Below are positions 18,039 to 25,060 of a stretch of DNA of 64,000 nucleotides, in pieces. The notes under the pieces are model-generated. The model was not told the DNA's origin. It ran no database searches and was given only the letters and a program-made list of their open reading frames with translations. The DNA lies in assembly GCF_020616515.1 (NCBI RefSeq), contig NZ_CP085135.1, positions 4,402,001 to 4,466,000 of the forward strand. Reading direction: 5' to 3'. Positions within the stretch are counted from its first letter, which is position 1. Every line of letters starts with the position of its first letter. The translations under genes were made by a program, and so were the position numbers. Source of the stretch: Mesorhizobium sp. PAMC28654. Its GTDB lineage: Bacteria; Pseudomonadota; Alphaproteobacteria; Rhizobiales; Rhizobiaceae.

Positions 18039-18409
18039 TCTTGCTCGTCCCCATCCGCGATCATGCTTTTTTTGAGCAGACGGTTTTCCAGTGTCAGATC
18101 AGCGACGCATTCCTTCAGCGCGCCGGCCTCCCGGCGCAAATCCTTGACCTCGTCGCTGGTGGCAGCACGAGCGGTATCACCCGCCAATCGGCGCTTGCCG
18201 GCCTCCATGAACTCCTTGGACCAGGTGTAATACAGGCTCTGCGCGATCCCTTCCTTGCGGCACAGCTCGGCGATGCTGTCTTCGCCGCGCAGCCCGTCCA
18301 GCACGATCCGGATCTTGTCTTCCGCTGAAAAATGCCGCCGGGTCGCCCGGCGAATGTCCTTTACCACCTGCTCGGCAGGCTTCTTGGCACTTGAGGATTT
18401 AGGGCTCAT
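18035..18409 (-). CDS. IS3-family transposase OrfA
   Basis: A 124-residue DNA-binding subunit of the same element. A helix-turn-helix at about residues 25-70 (HFSAEDKIRIVLDGLRGEDS, then IAELCRKEGIAQSLYYTWSK) is followed by a leucine-zipper-like coiled coil (DLRREAGALKECVADLTLEN, then RLLKKSM) that mediates multimer formation in IS3 OrfA proteins. It ends 4 bases inside OrfB. The start MSPKSSSAKKP at 18409 sits about 65 bases inside the element's right inverted repeat, as expected. Confidence 0.9.
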   Translation of the reverse strand: MSPKSSSAKKPAEQVVKDIRRATRRHFSAEDKIRIVLDGLRGEDSIAELCRKEGIAQSLYYTWSKEFMEAGKRRLAGDTARAATSDEVKDLRREAGALKECVADLTLENRLLKKSMIADGDEQE

Positions 18410-18761
18410 CTTGGTTCCTTCGTCGTGACGACGAGATCAAAACCCTCCTTAATTCACAACCTCAAATCTGGGACACAGGTGCTGACGGGGAACAAAAGTG
18501 ACTACCTGATGCCCGGACCCACAGGAAAAGAGAGGGAGGGGGGAGACAACCCTTACAGGCACCAAGGGGCCGCACTCGGTATCAATGCGCTGGGTCTCCC
18601 GTGTGGTCCTATCGGTGGCGCAATCCAATCAGTCCGCACCAAGGGCCAGGGCGGGGAGAGCAAATGGCGTCCCCCAGATGTTCCTAGGGATAAGGATGCA
18701 TGGGCGACCGCCGACCACGCTCTAAGCAGTTTGGCCTGCTGCCGGTTTTTCGGACACCCGG

Positions 18762-19622
18762 TTAAGCTAGCATAGCTTGCTCCTCGAACTCGTTGGGGCT
18801 GAGATAGCCCAGCGTCGAGTGCCTTCGCCGAGGGTTATAGAAGCATTCGATGTAATCGAACACATCTGCCTTGGCGTGATCCCTCGTCCTGTAGACCTTG
18901 CGGGCTGTCCGCTCGGTTTTGAGCGACGAGAAGAAGCTCTCCATCGCAGCATTGTCCCAGACGTTGCCGGACCGGCTCATCGAGCAGGTAATGCCGTGAT
19001 CGGCCATCAGGCGCTGGAACTGCTCGCTCGTATATTGCGACCCCTGGTCCGAATGATGGAGCAGGCTGTCTGGCTTGCCTCGGCGCCAGATCGCCATGAT
19101 TAGGGCGTCGGTGACGAGTTGGGCCGTCATCTCGGCCTTCATCGCCCAGCCGACGACACGCCTGGAGAACAGGTCGACGACCGCCGCAACATAGAGCCAT
19201 CCTTCGGCGGTCCAGATGTAGGTGAAGTCGGCAATCCACTTCTGGTTCGGAGCAGCAGCTTCGAAGGCGCGATCAAGGAGATTGTCCGACACGGCGGCTC
19301 GCTCGCCAGTGTCCTTCGGTAGCCCGCGGCGCCGAGGCCGGGCACGCAAGCCGTTCTCCCGCATGAGCCTCTCGACGCGATGAAGACCGCAGGAGACTCC
19401 CTCAGCCAAGACGTCGTGCCAGACGCGACGGGCGCCATAGGTGCGGTCGCTGCTCTTGAAGCTCCGGTCGATCCTGGGAACGAGCATCTCGTCGTGCTGG
19501 GACCGGGCGCTGGGGCTGCGGTTGAGCCAGGCATGGAAGCCTGAGCGCGACACATCCAGCGCATTGCACAGCCATGCCACCGGCCAGATCGAACGGTGCT
19601 TCGCGATAAAGGCGAACCTCAT
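18762..19622 (-). CDS. IS3-family transposase OrfB
   Basis: A 286-residue catalytic transposase of the IS3 group. The N-terminal HTH_21 region (YGARRVWHDVLAEGVSCGLH, then RVERLMRENGLRAR) precedes an rve core with WIADFTYIWTAEGWLY (first Asp), HHSDQGSQYTSEQF (second Asp) and NAAMESFFSSLKTE (Glu), ending YNPRRRHSTLGYLSP. Complete DDE triad and normal length. It overlaps the end of OrfA by 4 bases, consistent with a frameshifted OrfAB product. It differs from the neighbouring IS3 OrfB in sequence and group. Confidence 0.93.
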   Translation of the reverse strand: MRFAFIAKHRSIWPVAWLCNALDVSRSGFHAWLNRSPSARSQHDEMLVPRIDRSFKSSDRTYGARRVWHDVLAEGVSCGLHRVERLMRENGLRARPRRRGLPKDTGERAAVSDNLLDRAFEAAAPNQKWIADFTYIWTAEGWLYVAAVVDLFSRRVVGWAMKAEMTAQLVTDALIMAIWRRGKPDSLLHHSDQGSQYTSEQFQRLMADHGITCSMSRSGNVWDNAAMESFFSSLKTERTARKVYRTRDHAKADVFDYIECFYNPRRRHSTLGYLSPNEFEEQAMLA

Positions 19623-19915
19623 ATCGCATCCCTCGCGAAGTAGGCTGCGGCCTTTTTTAGGATGTCGCGCTCCGCTTTCAGCTTAGTAACTTCCCGACGC
19701 AGCCGGTCAATCTCCTGCTGCTCAGGCTTCATTTGACCATGGCCGGGAAAGGCATGCTGCGGGTCAGCGCTCGTCTCGCGGACCCACTTGCGCAGCACAT
19801 TCTCATGGAGATCCAAATCACGGGCCGCCTGCGCCACCGCAACGCCCCGATCCTTCACCAATCTCACCGCCTCAAGCTTGAACTCGCGGCTGAACTTCCT
19901 TCTCTGCATTCCCAC
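19619..19915 (-). CDS. IS3-family transposase OrfA
   Basis: A 98-residue HTH_Tnp_1 protein: RRKFSREFKLEAVRLVKDRG, then VAVAQAARDLDLHENVLRKW, followed by a coiled coil EQQEIDRLRREVTKLKAERD that reads into ILKKAAAYFARD, the usual IS3 OrfA ending. It binds the inverted repeats and joins OrfB by programmed frameshift in this family. It begins about 57 bases inside the right repeat. Confidence 0.92.
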   Translation of the reverse strand: MGMQRRKFSREFKLEAVRLVKDRGVAVAQAARDLDLHENVLRKWVRETSADPQHAFPGHGQMKPEQQEIDRLRREVTKLKAERDILKKAAAYFARDAI

Positions 19916-19936
19916 TCTCCAGTTCCGTTAAACACC

Positions 19937-20134
19937 TTATCTCGGTGTCCACGAAACCGGCAGCAGGCCAAAGCGCTGATCGGCTATCGTTTTTGCTTCA
20001 TTTTGATAGACGATCACGTCGCGTATGACACGCGTCATTATCTCCATCATCTGATCTGGAGAAATGCCAATGATAGTGTCGCGTCCCGACTGAATGCCCA
20101 GTCCGCCTTTAGTCTCCTGAGATTGTTCGGTCAT
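19937..20134 (-). pseudogene. small SGRDT-motif protein, 3' end cut off by IS3
   Basis: The native part starts MTEQSQETKGGLGIQSGRDT and continues IIGISPDQMMEIMTRVIRDV, then VYQNEAKTIADQR, where the IS3 begins (19972). The last residues FGLLPVSWTPR are encoded by the inverted repeat, so the true C-terminus is lost. The IQSGRDT motif is repeated in the gene just upstream, and the GISPDQMMEI helix after it resembles linker segments of some bacterial conflict proteins (my inference). Its ATG overlaps the upstream stop (ATGA). Reading beyond the IS gives no convincing continuation. Confidence 0.5.
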
Positions 20135-20301
20135 CTGTTGATTTTGGTATCTCTGCCGGACTGAATAACCGTGCCGTCACCCTTGGTCACCTGCTTCTGA
20201 ACGTGGCGTTTCTTGCGCGACTGTACAGCAAACCAACCCCCAACCCCGACCACTAACACCACTACGATGCCAGCAATGGCTATCCAATTGTCTGTAGTCA
20301 T
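20131..20301 (-). CDS. small membrane-anchored SGRDT-motif protein
   Basis: A 56-residue protein: MTTDNWIAIAGIVVVLVVGV gives one N-terminal membrane span, followed by a basic patch QSRKKRHVQK and a tail GDGTVIQSGRDTKINR. The tail shares IQSGRDT with the downstream gene, and the two overlap by ATGA, so they form a matched pair. The start at 20301 avoids a further 13 upstream codons with no ribosome site. No family is known to me. It may anchor its partner at the membrane by a shared beta-type motif; this is speculative. Confidence 0.5.
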   Translation of the reverse strand: MTTDNWIAIAGIVVVLVVGVGGWFAVQSRKKRHVQKQVTKGDGTVIQSGRDTKINR

Positions 20302-20520
20302 CTTGCTCCCCAAAACCTGTAAGAGCCTGGGAAATAGCACATCTCAATTGATAAAGCACAGGCTCAGATACCGGATTGCTGCAACGGGTGCCTTACGCGA
20401 GGGCTCCAATTTACGTGACAGCGGACGGACTTCCCCCCGTGCCACCCCAGGCAGTCCAAACGGCACGCCCTCTATCTGGCGGGGCATCCCATCAAAGCAA
20501 TGTTACAGTCACAACCTTCG

Positions 20521-20548
20521 TTGACATTTGTAAAATCCCACCTAGACT
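20521..20548 (+). promoter_or_regulatory. putative sigma70 promoter of the serine recombinase
   Basis: TTGACA at 20521-20526 and TAGACT at 20543-20548 are separated by 16 bases, 32 bases before the recombinase ATG. The upstream 220 bases contain no gene. Confidence 0.5.
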
Positions 20549-20579
20549 CCCCTTGAAGCCATCGGACAGGGGCAAGGCA

Positions 20580-21239
20580 ATGAAGCAGTACGTGGTCTAT
20601 ACGCGGGTCAGCACGGAGGAGCAGGGCCGCAGCGGGCTAGGCCTGGAGGCACAAGAGCGCGACATAGGCATTTACCTGGAGACCTTCTCGGAAGTCCCGT
20701 GGGAGGTCATAGGGCGCTTTCAGGACGTGCTCTCCGGGGGTAGCGACGACCGGCCACAACTGGCGGAGGCGATCAGGATGGTGAGGGCCACGGGGGCGGA
20801 GCTTCTGGTCGCCAAGCTGGACCGCTTAAGCCGAGACGTGGCCTTCATCGCCACCCTCATCAAAGACAAGAAGGTCCGCCTCAGGGTGGCCCAGATGCCG
20901 AACGCTGACCCCTTCCAGCTCCACCTCTATGCCGCCCTGGCGGAGCAGGAGCGCAAGTTCATCTCGGAGCGCACTAAGGCGGCCCTGAAGGCAGCAAAGG
21001 ACCGGGGCGTCCGACTTGGCGGCCTCCGGGACAAGACCAAGAAGCGCAACGAGGCGGTACAGCGAAAGGCGAAGGCCGAAGCGGAAAAGGCGATGCGGAT
21101 TATCGGCCCCTTGCGGAGCGCCGGCCAGACCCTCGCCGCCATTGCCGACACGATGAACGACATGGGGGCGAAGACCTCACGGGGCGGCCGGTGGTCGGCA
21201 ACTCAGGTAATGAGGGTGCTAGAGAGGGCCGCACGATAG
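20580..21239 (+). CDS. serine recombinase (resolvase/invertase family)
   Basis: A 219-residue recombinase. The catalytic N-terminal domain has YTRVSTEEQGRSGLGLEAQE with the nucleophile Ser in RVS at about residue 10, then AKLDRLSRDVAFIATLI and AALAEQERKFISERTKAAL, all conserved in resolvases. The C-terminal helix-turn-helix is AGQTLAAIADTMNDMGAK, then WSATQVMRVLER. The start at ATG 20580 matches the family (MKQYVVYTRVS) and has AAGG upstream. It is the only recombinase in the island apart from the IS transposases and might move or invert local DNA. It is small, so not a large serine integrase. Confidence 0.92.
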   Translation: MKQYVVYTRVSTEEQGRSGLGLEAQERDIGIYLETFSEVPWEVIGRFQDVLSGGSDDRPQLAEAIRMVRATGAELLVAKLDRLSRDVAFIATLIKDKKVRLRVAQMPNADPFQLHLYAALAEQERKFISERTKAALKAAKDRGVRLGGLRDKTKKRNEAVQRKAKAEAEKAMRIIGPLRSAGQTLAAIADTMNDMGAKTSRGGRWSATQVMRVLERAAR

Positions 21240-21274
21240 AGTCCCGGAGCGATCCTTGCTGACAACGGTTCATA

Positions 21275-22222
21275 TTGTCGGGGAGCGCGTCGCTAGCGAC
21301 TCAGCTAGAAGAAGACAAGCGGCTCGCAACAAGCAGCTATGATATGTCGGTACCCCCTCCCGAGACGTCCGAGCGTCCCTGGCTATACTTTCCAGACCGC
21401 AAGGAGCTAGGAACTGGGGCGCTGCAGACGTTCGTCAAAGACTGTTCGGACATCTTCAATATGTTCATGTTTTCTGTGACGCTTGCGCACGGGGTGGACG
21501 AGAACCGGGTGCGGGCCGCAAAAGCCCTCTTGAAGGCAATGGACCCCGCTTCAGAGGACTATCTGAAGTATCAGAAGACTTTGGACAATCCTGATGCGAT
21601 GGCAAAGCGCCTAGCCCAATACGCAACCCTTAACGCGCGAAACCTAGTCACCGGCACCGCCGACTCATTCCTTTGGTATCTGTCCAAAATCATTCAAATG
21701 GCGATCAAGAAGCGTCCCGAGTTGTTGAAGTCCTCAGAGTCGATAAAGATCGACGATCTGATGCATTTCCGGCGTCGGACAGAGTTGGTTGAATATCTCA
21801 TCGACAAGAAGGTCAATGAGCTTTCCTACGGCGGGATGAAAAAGATGGAGCAATACTTCCAAGATCGCCTCGGGATATCAGCTTTCGGCGATGCTTCTAC
21901 CAGAGACATGCTGGTTCTGTTTATGGAAGTCAGAAACATCTACGTCCACAATCGAGGCTATGTGAACTCAGTATTCCTTGAAAGAGTAGACAATGCCCAA
22001 GGCCTCAAGCCAGTTCTAGGCGAACGACTGCACATAGATTTCGACTGGTATGCGAGGTTTCAAGGCGCTGCCGTTGGGAGTGCCGTCTCGATTGACCGCG
22101 CTGTGGCGGGCAAGTTCGGGCTAAAGCGGAAGCGGTTGCGAAATTGGGATCGGCCCGGAGTACGTCTGGAGCGCGTCTCGGACCCATTACCGGCAGACCA
22201 GGAAACTGGCAGCGCCGACTAA
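21275..22222 (+). CDS. hypothetical protein with a candidate HEPN RNase motif
   Basis: Up to 315 residues. The start is uncertain: TTG 21275 gives the longest frame, ATG 21344 (MSVPPPETSERPW) is the alternative; neither has a clear ribosome site. The C-terminal half is helix-rich, with FRRRTELVEYLIDKKVNELS, a helix ending FQDRLGIS, then FMEVRNIYVHNRGYVN. RNIYVH fits the R-polar-x3-H signature of HEPN RNases (Arg220 and His225 from the long start). HEPN proteins are frequent as toxins and anti-phage effectors. It follows the serine recombinase by 35 bases and ends 86 bases before tRNA-Ser. Base composition is less GC-rich than the flanks. Function is inferred only. Confidence 0.6.
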   Translation: MSGSASLATQLEEDKRLATSSYDMSVPPPETSERPWLYFPDRKELGTGALQTFVKDCSDIFNMFMFSVTLAHGVDENRVRAAKALLKAMDPASEDYLKYQKTLDNPDAMAKRLAQYATLNARNLVTGTADSFLWYLSKIIQMAIKKRPELLKSSESIKIDDLMHFRRRTELVEYLIDKKVNELSYGGMKKMEQYFQDRLGISAFGDASTRDMLVLFMEVRNIYVHNRGYVNSVFLERVDNAQGLKPVLGERLHIDFDWYARFQGAAVGSAVSIDRAVAGKFGLKRKRLRNWDRPGVRLERVSDPLPADQETGSAD

Positions 22223-22224
22223 TT

Positions 22225-22307
22225 TGGGACACAATACTGGGACACAGCGCTTTTATGGCCAGTCGCTAAGGCGTTGATTTTCTTATAAAAACACGGCGTC
22301 TGGGACA
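22225..22307. repeat. TGGGACA repeats next to tRNA-Ser (possible attachment-site relic)
   Basis: TGGGACACA occurs at 22225-22233 and 22238-22246, and TGGGACA again at 22301-22307, immediately before the tRNA-Ser end. Such spaced short repeats beside a tRNA 3' end resemble recombinase arm sites. No tRNA 3'-end duplicate was found to prove an attachment site. Confidence 0.4.
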
Positions 22308-22308
22308 T

Positions 22309-22398
22309 TGGCGGAGAGGGAGGGATTCGAACCCCCGATGGGCTTGCACCCATGCCGCATTTCGAGTGCGGTGCATTCGACCACTCTGCCACCTCTCC
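22309..22398 (-). tRNA. tRNA-Ser (anticodon CGA)
   Basis: On the minus strand the gene begins GGAGAGG and ends CCTCTCC G CCA, a perfect 7-bp acceptor stem with encoded CCA. The anticodon stem CCGCA/TGCGG holds loop CTCGAAA with CGA at the anticodon. A long variable arm (CATGGGTGCAAGCCCATC) is typical of serine tRNAs. It marks the right border of the island. Confidence 0.96.
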
Positions 22399-22834
22399 GC
22401 GGTCATGGTCGGCCGTTGCCGGCGCGGCGCACTAGATAACGGCTGTACGGACAGGTTACAAGGCCAAATCCGACGCTTTCTCAGCTTCTTGGATAAGGGG
22501 TGGTTTTGCCGGGGAAGGGAGCCGCGATCGGCTCCGGTCAGCGCCGGCCGCCGGGGCGCGATGGCATCACGTTGGCCTTGCCTCCTGATGGCAGGAGGCA
22601 GATGTGGTGCGGCCATGTCGGCGCGGATGCCCCAAGCCGGCAAACGGTGGGTCGCGCTGGCAATCTCTTGGTCGCTTGCCTTGACTTCAACCCGGCCTTC
22701 GGTTAGGGACAGCGCGCAATCGGCGTGGAGGGATCTTCCGCGCCGCTTGTTTTTTGAACCCGCAGACTGACAAAAAGACGGCCGAACCGCCTGAAGCGGT
22801 TCATCAAGGCCGACCGAACAGCGAAAGGCAAAAA
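22399..22834 (+). promoter_or_regulatory. rplU upstream region with promoter and leader hairpin
   Basis: No gene is supported in this stretch. A promoter-like TTGACT (22681-22686) with TTAGGG (22703-22708) lies about 130 bases before rplU. The leader then forms a two-part stem: CGGCC (22779-22783) with GGCCG (22808-22812), enclosing GAACCGC (22784-22790) with GCGGTTC (22796-22802). This could be a site for ribosomal-protein feedback; that is inference. Confidence 0.5.
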
Positions 22835-23449
22835 ATGTTCGCAGTCATTAAAACGGGCGGCAAGCAGTATCGCGTAGCCGCCAACGATCTCCTGAAGATC
22901 GAAAAAGTCGAAGCCAATGTCGGCGATATCGTCGAGATCGGCCACGTGCTCGCGCATGGCGAGGGCGAAAATGTCACGTTCGGCGCGCCGTTCGTGGAAG
23001 GCGCTTTGGTTACCGCCGAAGTCGTCGAGCAGGGCAAGAACCGCACCGTCATCGCTTTCAAGAAGCGCCGCCGGCAGAATTCGCGCCGCAAGATCGGCCA
23101 TCGCCAGCTTTTGACCACCGTGCGGATCTCCGAGATCTTGCTGGATGGCGCCAAGCCGTCGAAGAAGGCCGAGGGAAAGTCTGCTCCGAAGAAGGCAGCC
23201 AAGGCCGCCGAGACAACTGAGGCAGCAGCGCCGTTGTTCAAGGCGCCGAAGGGCGAACCGGACGACCTGACCGTGATCAAGGGCATCGGCCCGGTCGCAG
23301 CCAAGGATCTGAACGAGCAGGGCATCATCACCTTCGCCCAGCTCGCCAAGCTGTCCGACAAGGATGTCGCCAAGATCGACGAGCACATGCCGTTCAGCGC
23401 CGACCAGATCAAGGACTGGCGTGAACAGGCCAAGGAATTGGCGAAGTAA
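22835..23449 (+). CDS. rplU: 50S ribosomal protein L21 with C-terminal helix-hairpin-helix tail
   Basis: The first 102 or so residues are a normal bacterial L21 ([15 protein letters not shown] at the start, then [17 protein letters not shown], the rRNA-binding block). The protein totals 204 residues because of a C-terminal extension: a Lys/Ala-rich linker, then [40 protein letters not shown] and [13 protein letters not shown], a helix-hairpin-helix-like domain. Such long L21 proteins are usual in Rhizobiales. The start ATG 22835 is fixed by the family N-terminus. It leads the rplU-rpmA operon. A related tail is found on the LivG-type ATPase at 56328-57815. Confidence 0.97.
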   Translation: MFAVIKTGGKQYRVAANDLLKIEKVEANVGDIVEIGHVLAHGEGENVTFGAPFVEGALVTAEVVEQGKNRTVIAFKKRRRQNSRRKIGHRQLLTTVRISEILLDGAKPSKKAEGKSAPKKAAKAAETTEAAAPLFKAPKGEPDDLTVIKGIGPVAAKDLNEQGIITFAQLAKLSDKDVAKIDEHMPFSADQIKDWREQAKELAK

Positions 23450-23546
23450 TTTTCTGGCGATTAGGTCGCCGGATCGGACTTGAAACGGAACGCGAAGGCG
23501 TTCATAAGGCCTTTTAGGCGCCTTGCGGCGCAACGGAGTTAGTTAG

Positions 23547-23816
23547 ATGGCACACAAGAAAGCTGGCGGCTCGTCGCGCAACGGTCGCGACTCGCATTCC
23601 AAGCGTCTGGGCGTGAAGAAGTTCGGCGGCGAAGCCGTCATCCCGGGCAACATCATCATTCGTCAACGCGGCACCACGTGGCATCCCGGCGTCAATGTCG
23701 GCATGGGCACGGACCACACGCTTTTCGCGCTCGAAACCGGCGCCGTGACGTTCAACAAAAAAGCCAATGGCCGAACCTACGTATCGGTGAACCCGATTAC
23801 CAAAGCCGCGGAGTAG
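23547..23816 (+). CDS. rpmA: 50S ribosomal protein L27
   Basis: An 89-residue L27, full family length. The N-terminus [20 protein letters not shown] is the conserved tail that reaches the peptidyl-transferase centre. [20 protein letters not shown] and [14 protein letters not shown] follow as in other bacteria. It lacks the cleaved N-terminal extension found in Firmicutes. It lies 97 bases after rplU, with small hairpins in between but no T-run, so both are probably one transcript. A strong terminator follows at 23886-23914. Confidence 0.98.
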   Translation: MAHKKAGGSSRNGRDSHSKRLGVKKFGGEAVIPGNIIIRQRGTTWHPGVNVGMGTDHTLFALETGAVTFNKKANGRTYVSVNPITKAAE

Positions 23817-23885
23817 CCGGTTCCGCACTAGAACACCGGCGCCCATCTCGGGAACCGGTGTCTGGAAAAGCCAGGAAAAGGATCA

Positions 23886-23914
23886 GGGGAGATGGGTTTC
23901 CATCTCCCCTTTTT
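23886..23914 (+). terminator. rho-independent terminator of rplU-rpmA
   Basis: GGGGAGATGG (23886-23895) pairs perfectly with 23900-23909 around a GTTT loop and is followed by TTTTT (23910-23914). Confidence 0.9.
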
Positions 23915-23934
23915 CTTGCGCCTGGAGAACTCAA

Positions 23935-24522
23935 ATGGTTGCTGAAGCTGAAGACACCGACGACGAAAGTTACGCGATAGACTGCCCTGCGCTGGTCACC
24001 GAGCGGCTGGTGATGCGTGCGCCGCGCGAAGACGACATCGCGCAACTGGTCGAACTCGCTGACAACCGCCACGTCGCACAAATGCTGGCCCGCATGCCGC
24101 ACCCCTATGGCGAGGCCGAGGCGCGTGCCTTCCTCGCCATGACAAAGTCGCGCCGTGCCGGCGTCGCCTATGCCTTGACGCTGGCAGGCAGCGACACATT
24201 CGTCGGCTGCGCCGGCCTCAACACCACCGATCGCGGGCTGGAACTCGGCTACTGGATCGGCGAGCCCCACTGGAAGCGTGGCTATGCGACGGAGGCCGCG
24301 CATGCGCTGGTCGATCTCGCTTTCCAGAAGACGACGATCCAGGTGCTGCATGCCTCGACGCGGGTCATCAATCCGGCCTCGCGCCGGGTCATCCACAAGT
24401 GCGGCTTCCAGTATGCGGGACAGGGCATGCTGAATTCGATCGTCGCCGGCCAGGTGCCGGTCGAGCGCTACCGGCTCGACAGGAAGACCTGGACCAGCCT
24501 GAGGTCATGGCGGTCAAGCTGA
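23935..24522 (+). CDS. GNAT family N-acetyltransferase (RimJ/RimL type)
   Basis: A 195-residue acetyltransferase. After an acidic N-terminus comes LVTERLVMRAPREDDIAQLV, the RimJ/RimL start pattern. The acetyl-CoA region has ELGYWIGEPHWKRGYATEAA (motif A, Q/RxxGxA-like), and VLHASTRVINPASRRVIHKC is the end of the fold with the N-x-x-S/A-x-x-V block. It probably acetylates a protein N-terminus or small amine; the substrate is unknown. It lies 20 bases after the rpmA terminator, and its 3' end overlaps the start of a second, damaged GNAT gene by 16 bases. Confidence 0.9.
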   Translation: MVAEAEDTDDESYAIDCPALVTERLVMRAPREDDIAQLVELADNRHVAQMLARMPHPYGEAEARAFLAMTKSRRAGVAYALTLAGSDTFVGCAGLNTTDRGLELGYWIGEPHWKRGYATEAAHALVDLAFQKTTIQVLHASTRVINPASRRVIHKCGFQYAGQGMLNSIVAGQVPVERYRLDRKTWTSLRSWRSS

Positions 24523-25053
24523 TGGTCGATGGCAGCAGCGATATTGAAACAGTCGCGATCACGCCGATGACGCCCAGGCATGTCGAAAATTTTCATCGCG
24601 CGCTCGATGTCGTTGCGCGCGAGCGAAAGTAATTGACCATGCTTGAGGCGCCGCCCCTGGAGCAGACCCTTCCATTCGTGACGGGCTGTATCGAGAGAGG
24701 CGACCCAAGGGTTGTAGCCGTTGTTGGTGACGAGGTAGTCGGTTGGTGCGATATCACTCGCCATGATCCGCCCATACGCCCATCGCGGTACGCTTGGAAT
24801 GGGCATTGTCCCCGCTTATCGGGGGCGTGGCCTCGGACTGAAGCTTATCAATGCGACCCTGGAGCAAGCACGCAAGGCCGGCTTTGTCCGCATCGAGCTT
24901 TCCGTGCATTCCGACAATGCTCGCGCCATCTCGCTTTACGACAGGGTCGGGTTTGTCAGGGAGGGAGTGCAGCGCGACGCTCTCCATGTCGACGGGGAAT
25001 ACCGGGATGCGATCGTGATGGCGATTGTCGAACGCGAAAATGCCGCTGGATGA
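24507..25053 (+). pseudogene. GNAT acetyltransferase gene with a nonsense codon and a frameshift
   Basis: The first frame gives MAVKLMVDGSSDIETVAITP through VVARERK, then TAA at 24630-24632. The same frame continues LTMLEAPPLEQTLPFVTGCI and VVGDEVVGWCDITRHD. The usual family sequence is ERKYL..LEAPPL, so a Tyr codon has become TAA. Around 24770-24785 the frame then shifts (by one inserted base or two lost), and the acetyl-CoA motif GIVPAYRGRGLGLKLINATL and ARAISLYDRVGFVREG follow in another frame to 25053. All parts of a GNAT fold are present, but no single frame encodes them. Confidence 0.8.
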
Positions 25054-25060
25054 ACAGCCA

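Larger units (their letters stand above)
17033..18475 (-). mobile_element. IS3-family insertion sequence, first copy
   Basis: About 1.44 kb with imperfect terminal inverted repeats that begin TGTC at 17033 and end GACA at 18475 (the right end reads TGTCCCAGATTTGAGGTTG on the minus strand). It encodes two overlapping transposase ORFs. No clean target duplication is seen, so one flank may have been rearranged. The 254 bases between it and the next IS3 hold no recognisable gene. Confidence 0.8.
18730..19972 (-). mobile_element. IS3-family insertion sequence, second copy (different group)
   Basis: About 1.24 kb. The terminal inverted repeats are TTTGGCCTGCTGCCGGTTT at the left (from 18730) and the same read on the other strand at the right (ending 19972); further in, both ends share GGACACC. 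No direct target duplication is visible. The right end interrupts a small minus-strand gene after its codon for Arg (…ADQR), truncating it. Confidence 0.85.
9298..22308. other. mosaic genomic island between tRNA-Ala(CGC) and tRNA-Ser(CGA)
   Basis: About 13 kb of accessory DNA is bounded by two tRNA genes. The flanks (YggT/DUF167 on the left, rplU-rpmA on the right) are ordinary chromosome. Inside are three full insertion sequences, one IS21-like end, phage remnants, a serine recombinase, an IS-split gene and small orphan genes, several visibly less GC-rich than the flanks. No tyrosine integrase gene and no exact duplication of a tRNA 3' end was found by eye, so the route of integration is unproven. 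Confidence 0.7.

Noticed and set aside
18530..18540. GAGAGGGAGGG, an 11-base match to the tRNA-Ser 3' region, as an attachment site copy
   Set aside because: It is short and low-complexity, and the match does not extend into the conserved T-arm; likely chance.
18476..18729. Frames between the two IS3 elements as continuation of the SGRDT gene
   Set aside because: Joining the flanks by removing the IS3 gives a Pro/Leu-rich readout without family pattern; no duplication proves a simple insertion.
20915..20940. CAGCTCCACC inside the recombinase as a copy of the tRNA-Ala 3' end
   Set aside because: The match stops after about ten bases and lies in well-explained coding sequence.
9298..22308. 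CRISPR array or cas genes in the island
   Set aside because: No regularly spaced direct repeats and no Cas-like protein were seen on either strand.
22366..22770. Plus-strand ORF of 134 residues before rplU
   Set aside because: It starts inside the tRNA-Ser gene and has no protein-like pattern; this is the rplU upstream region.
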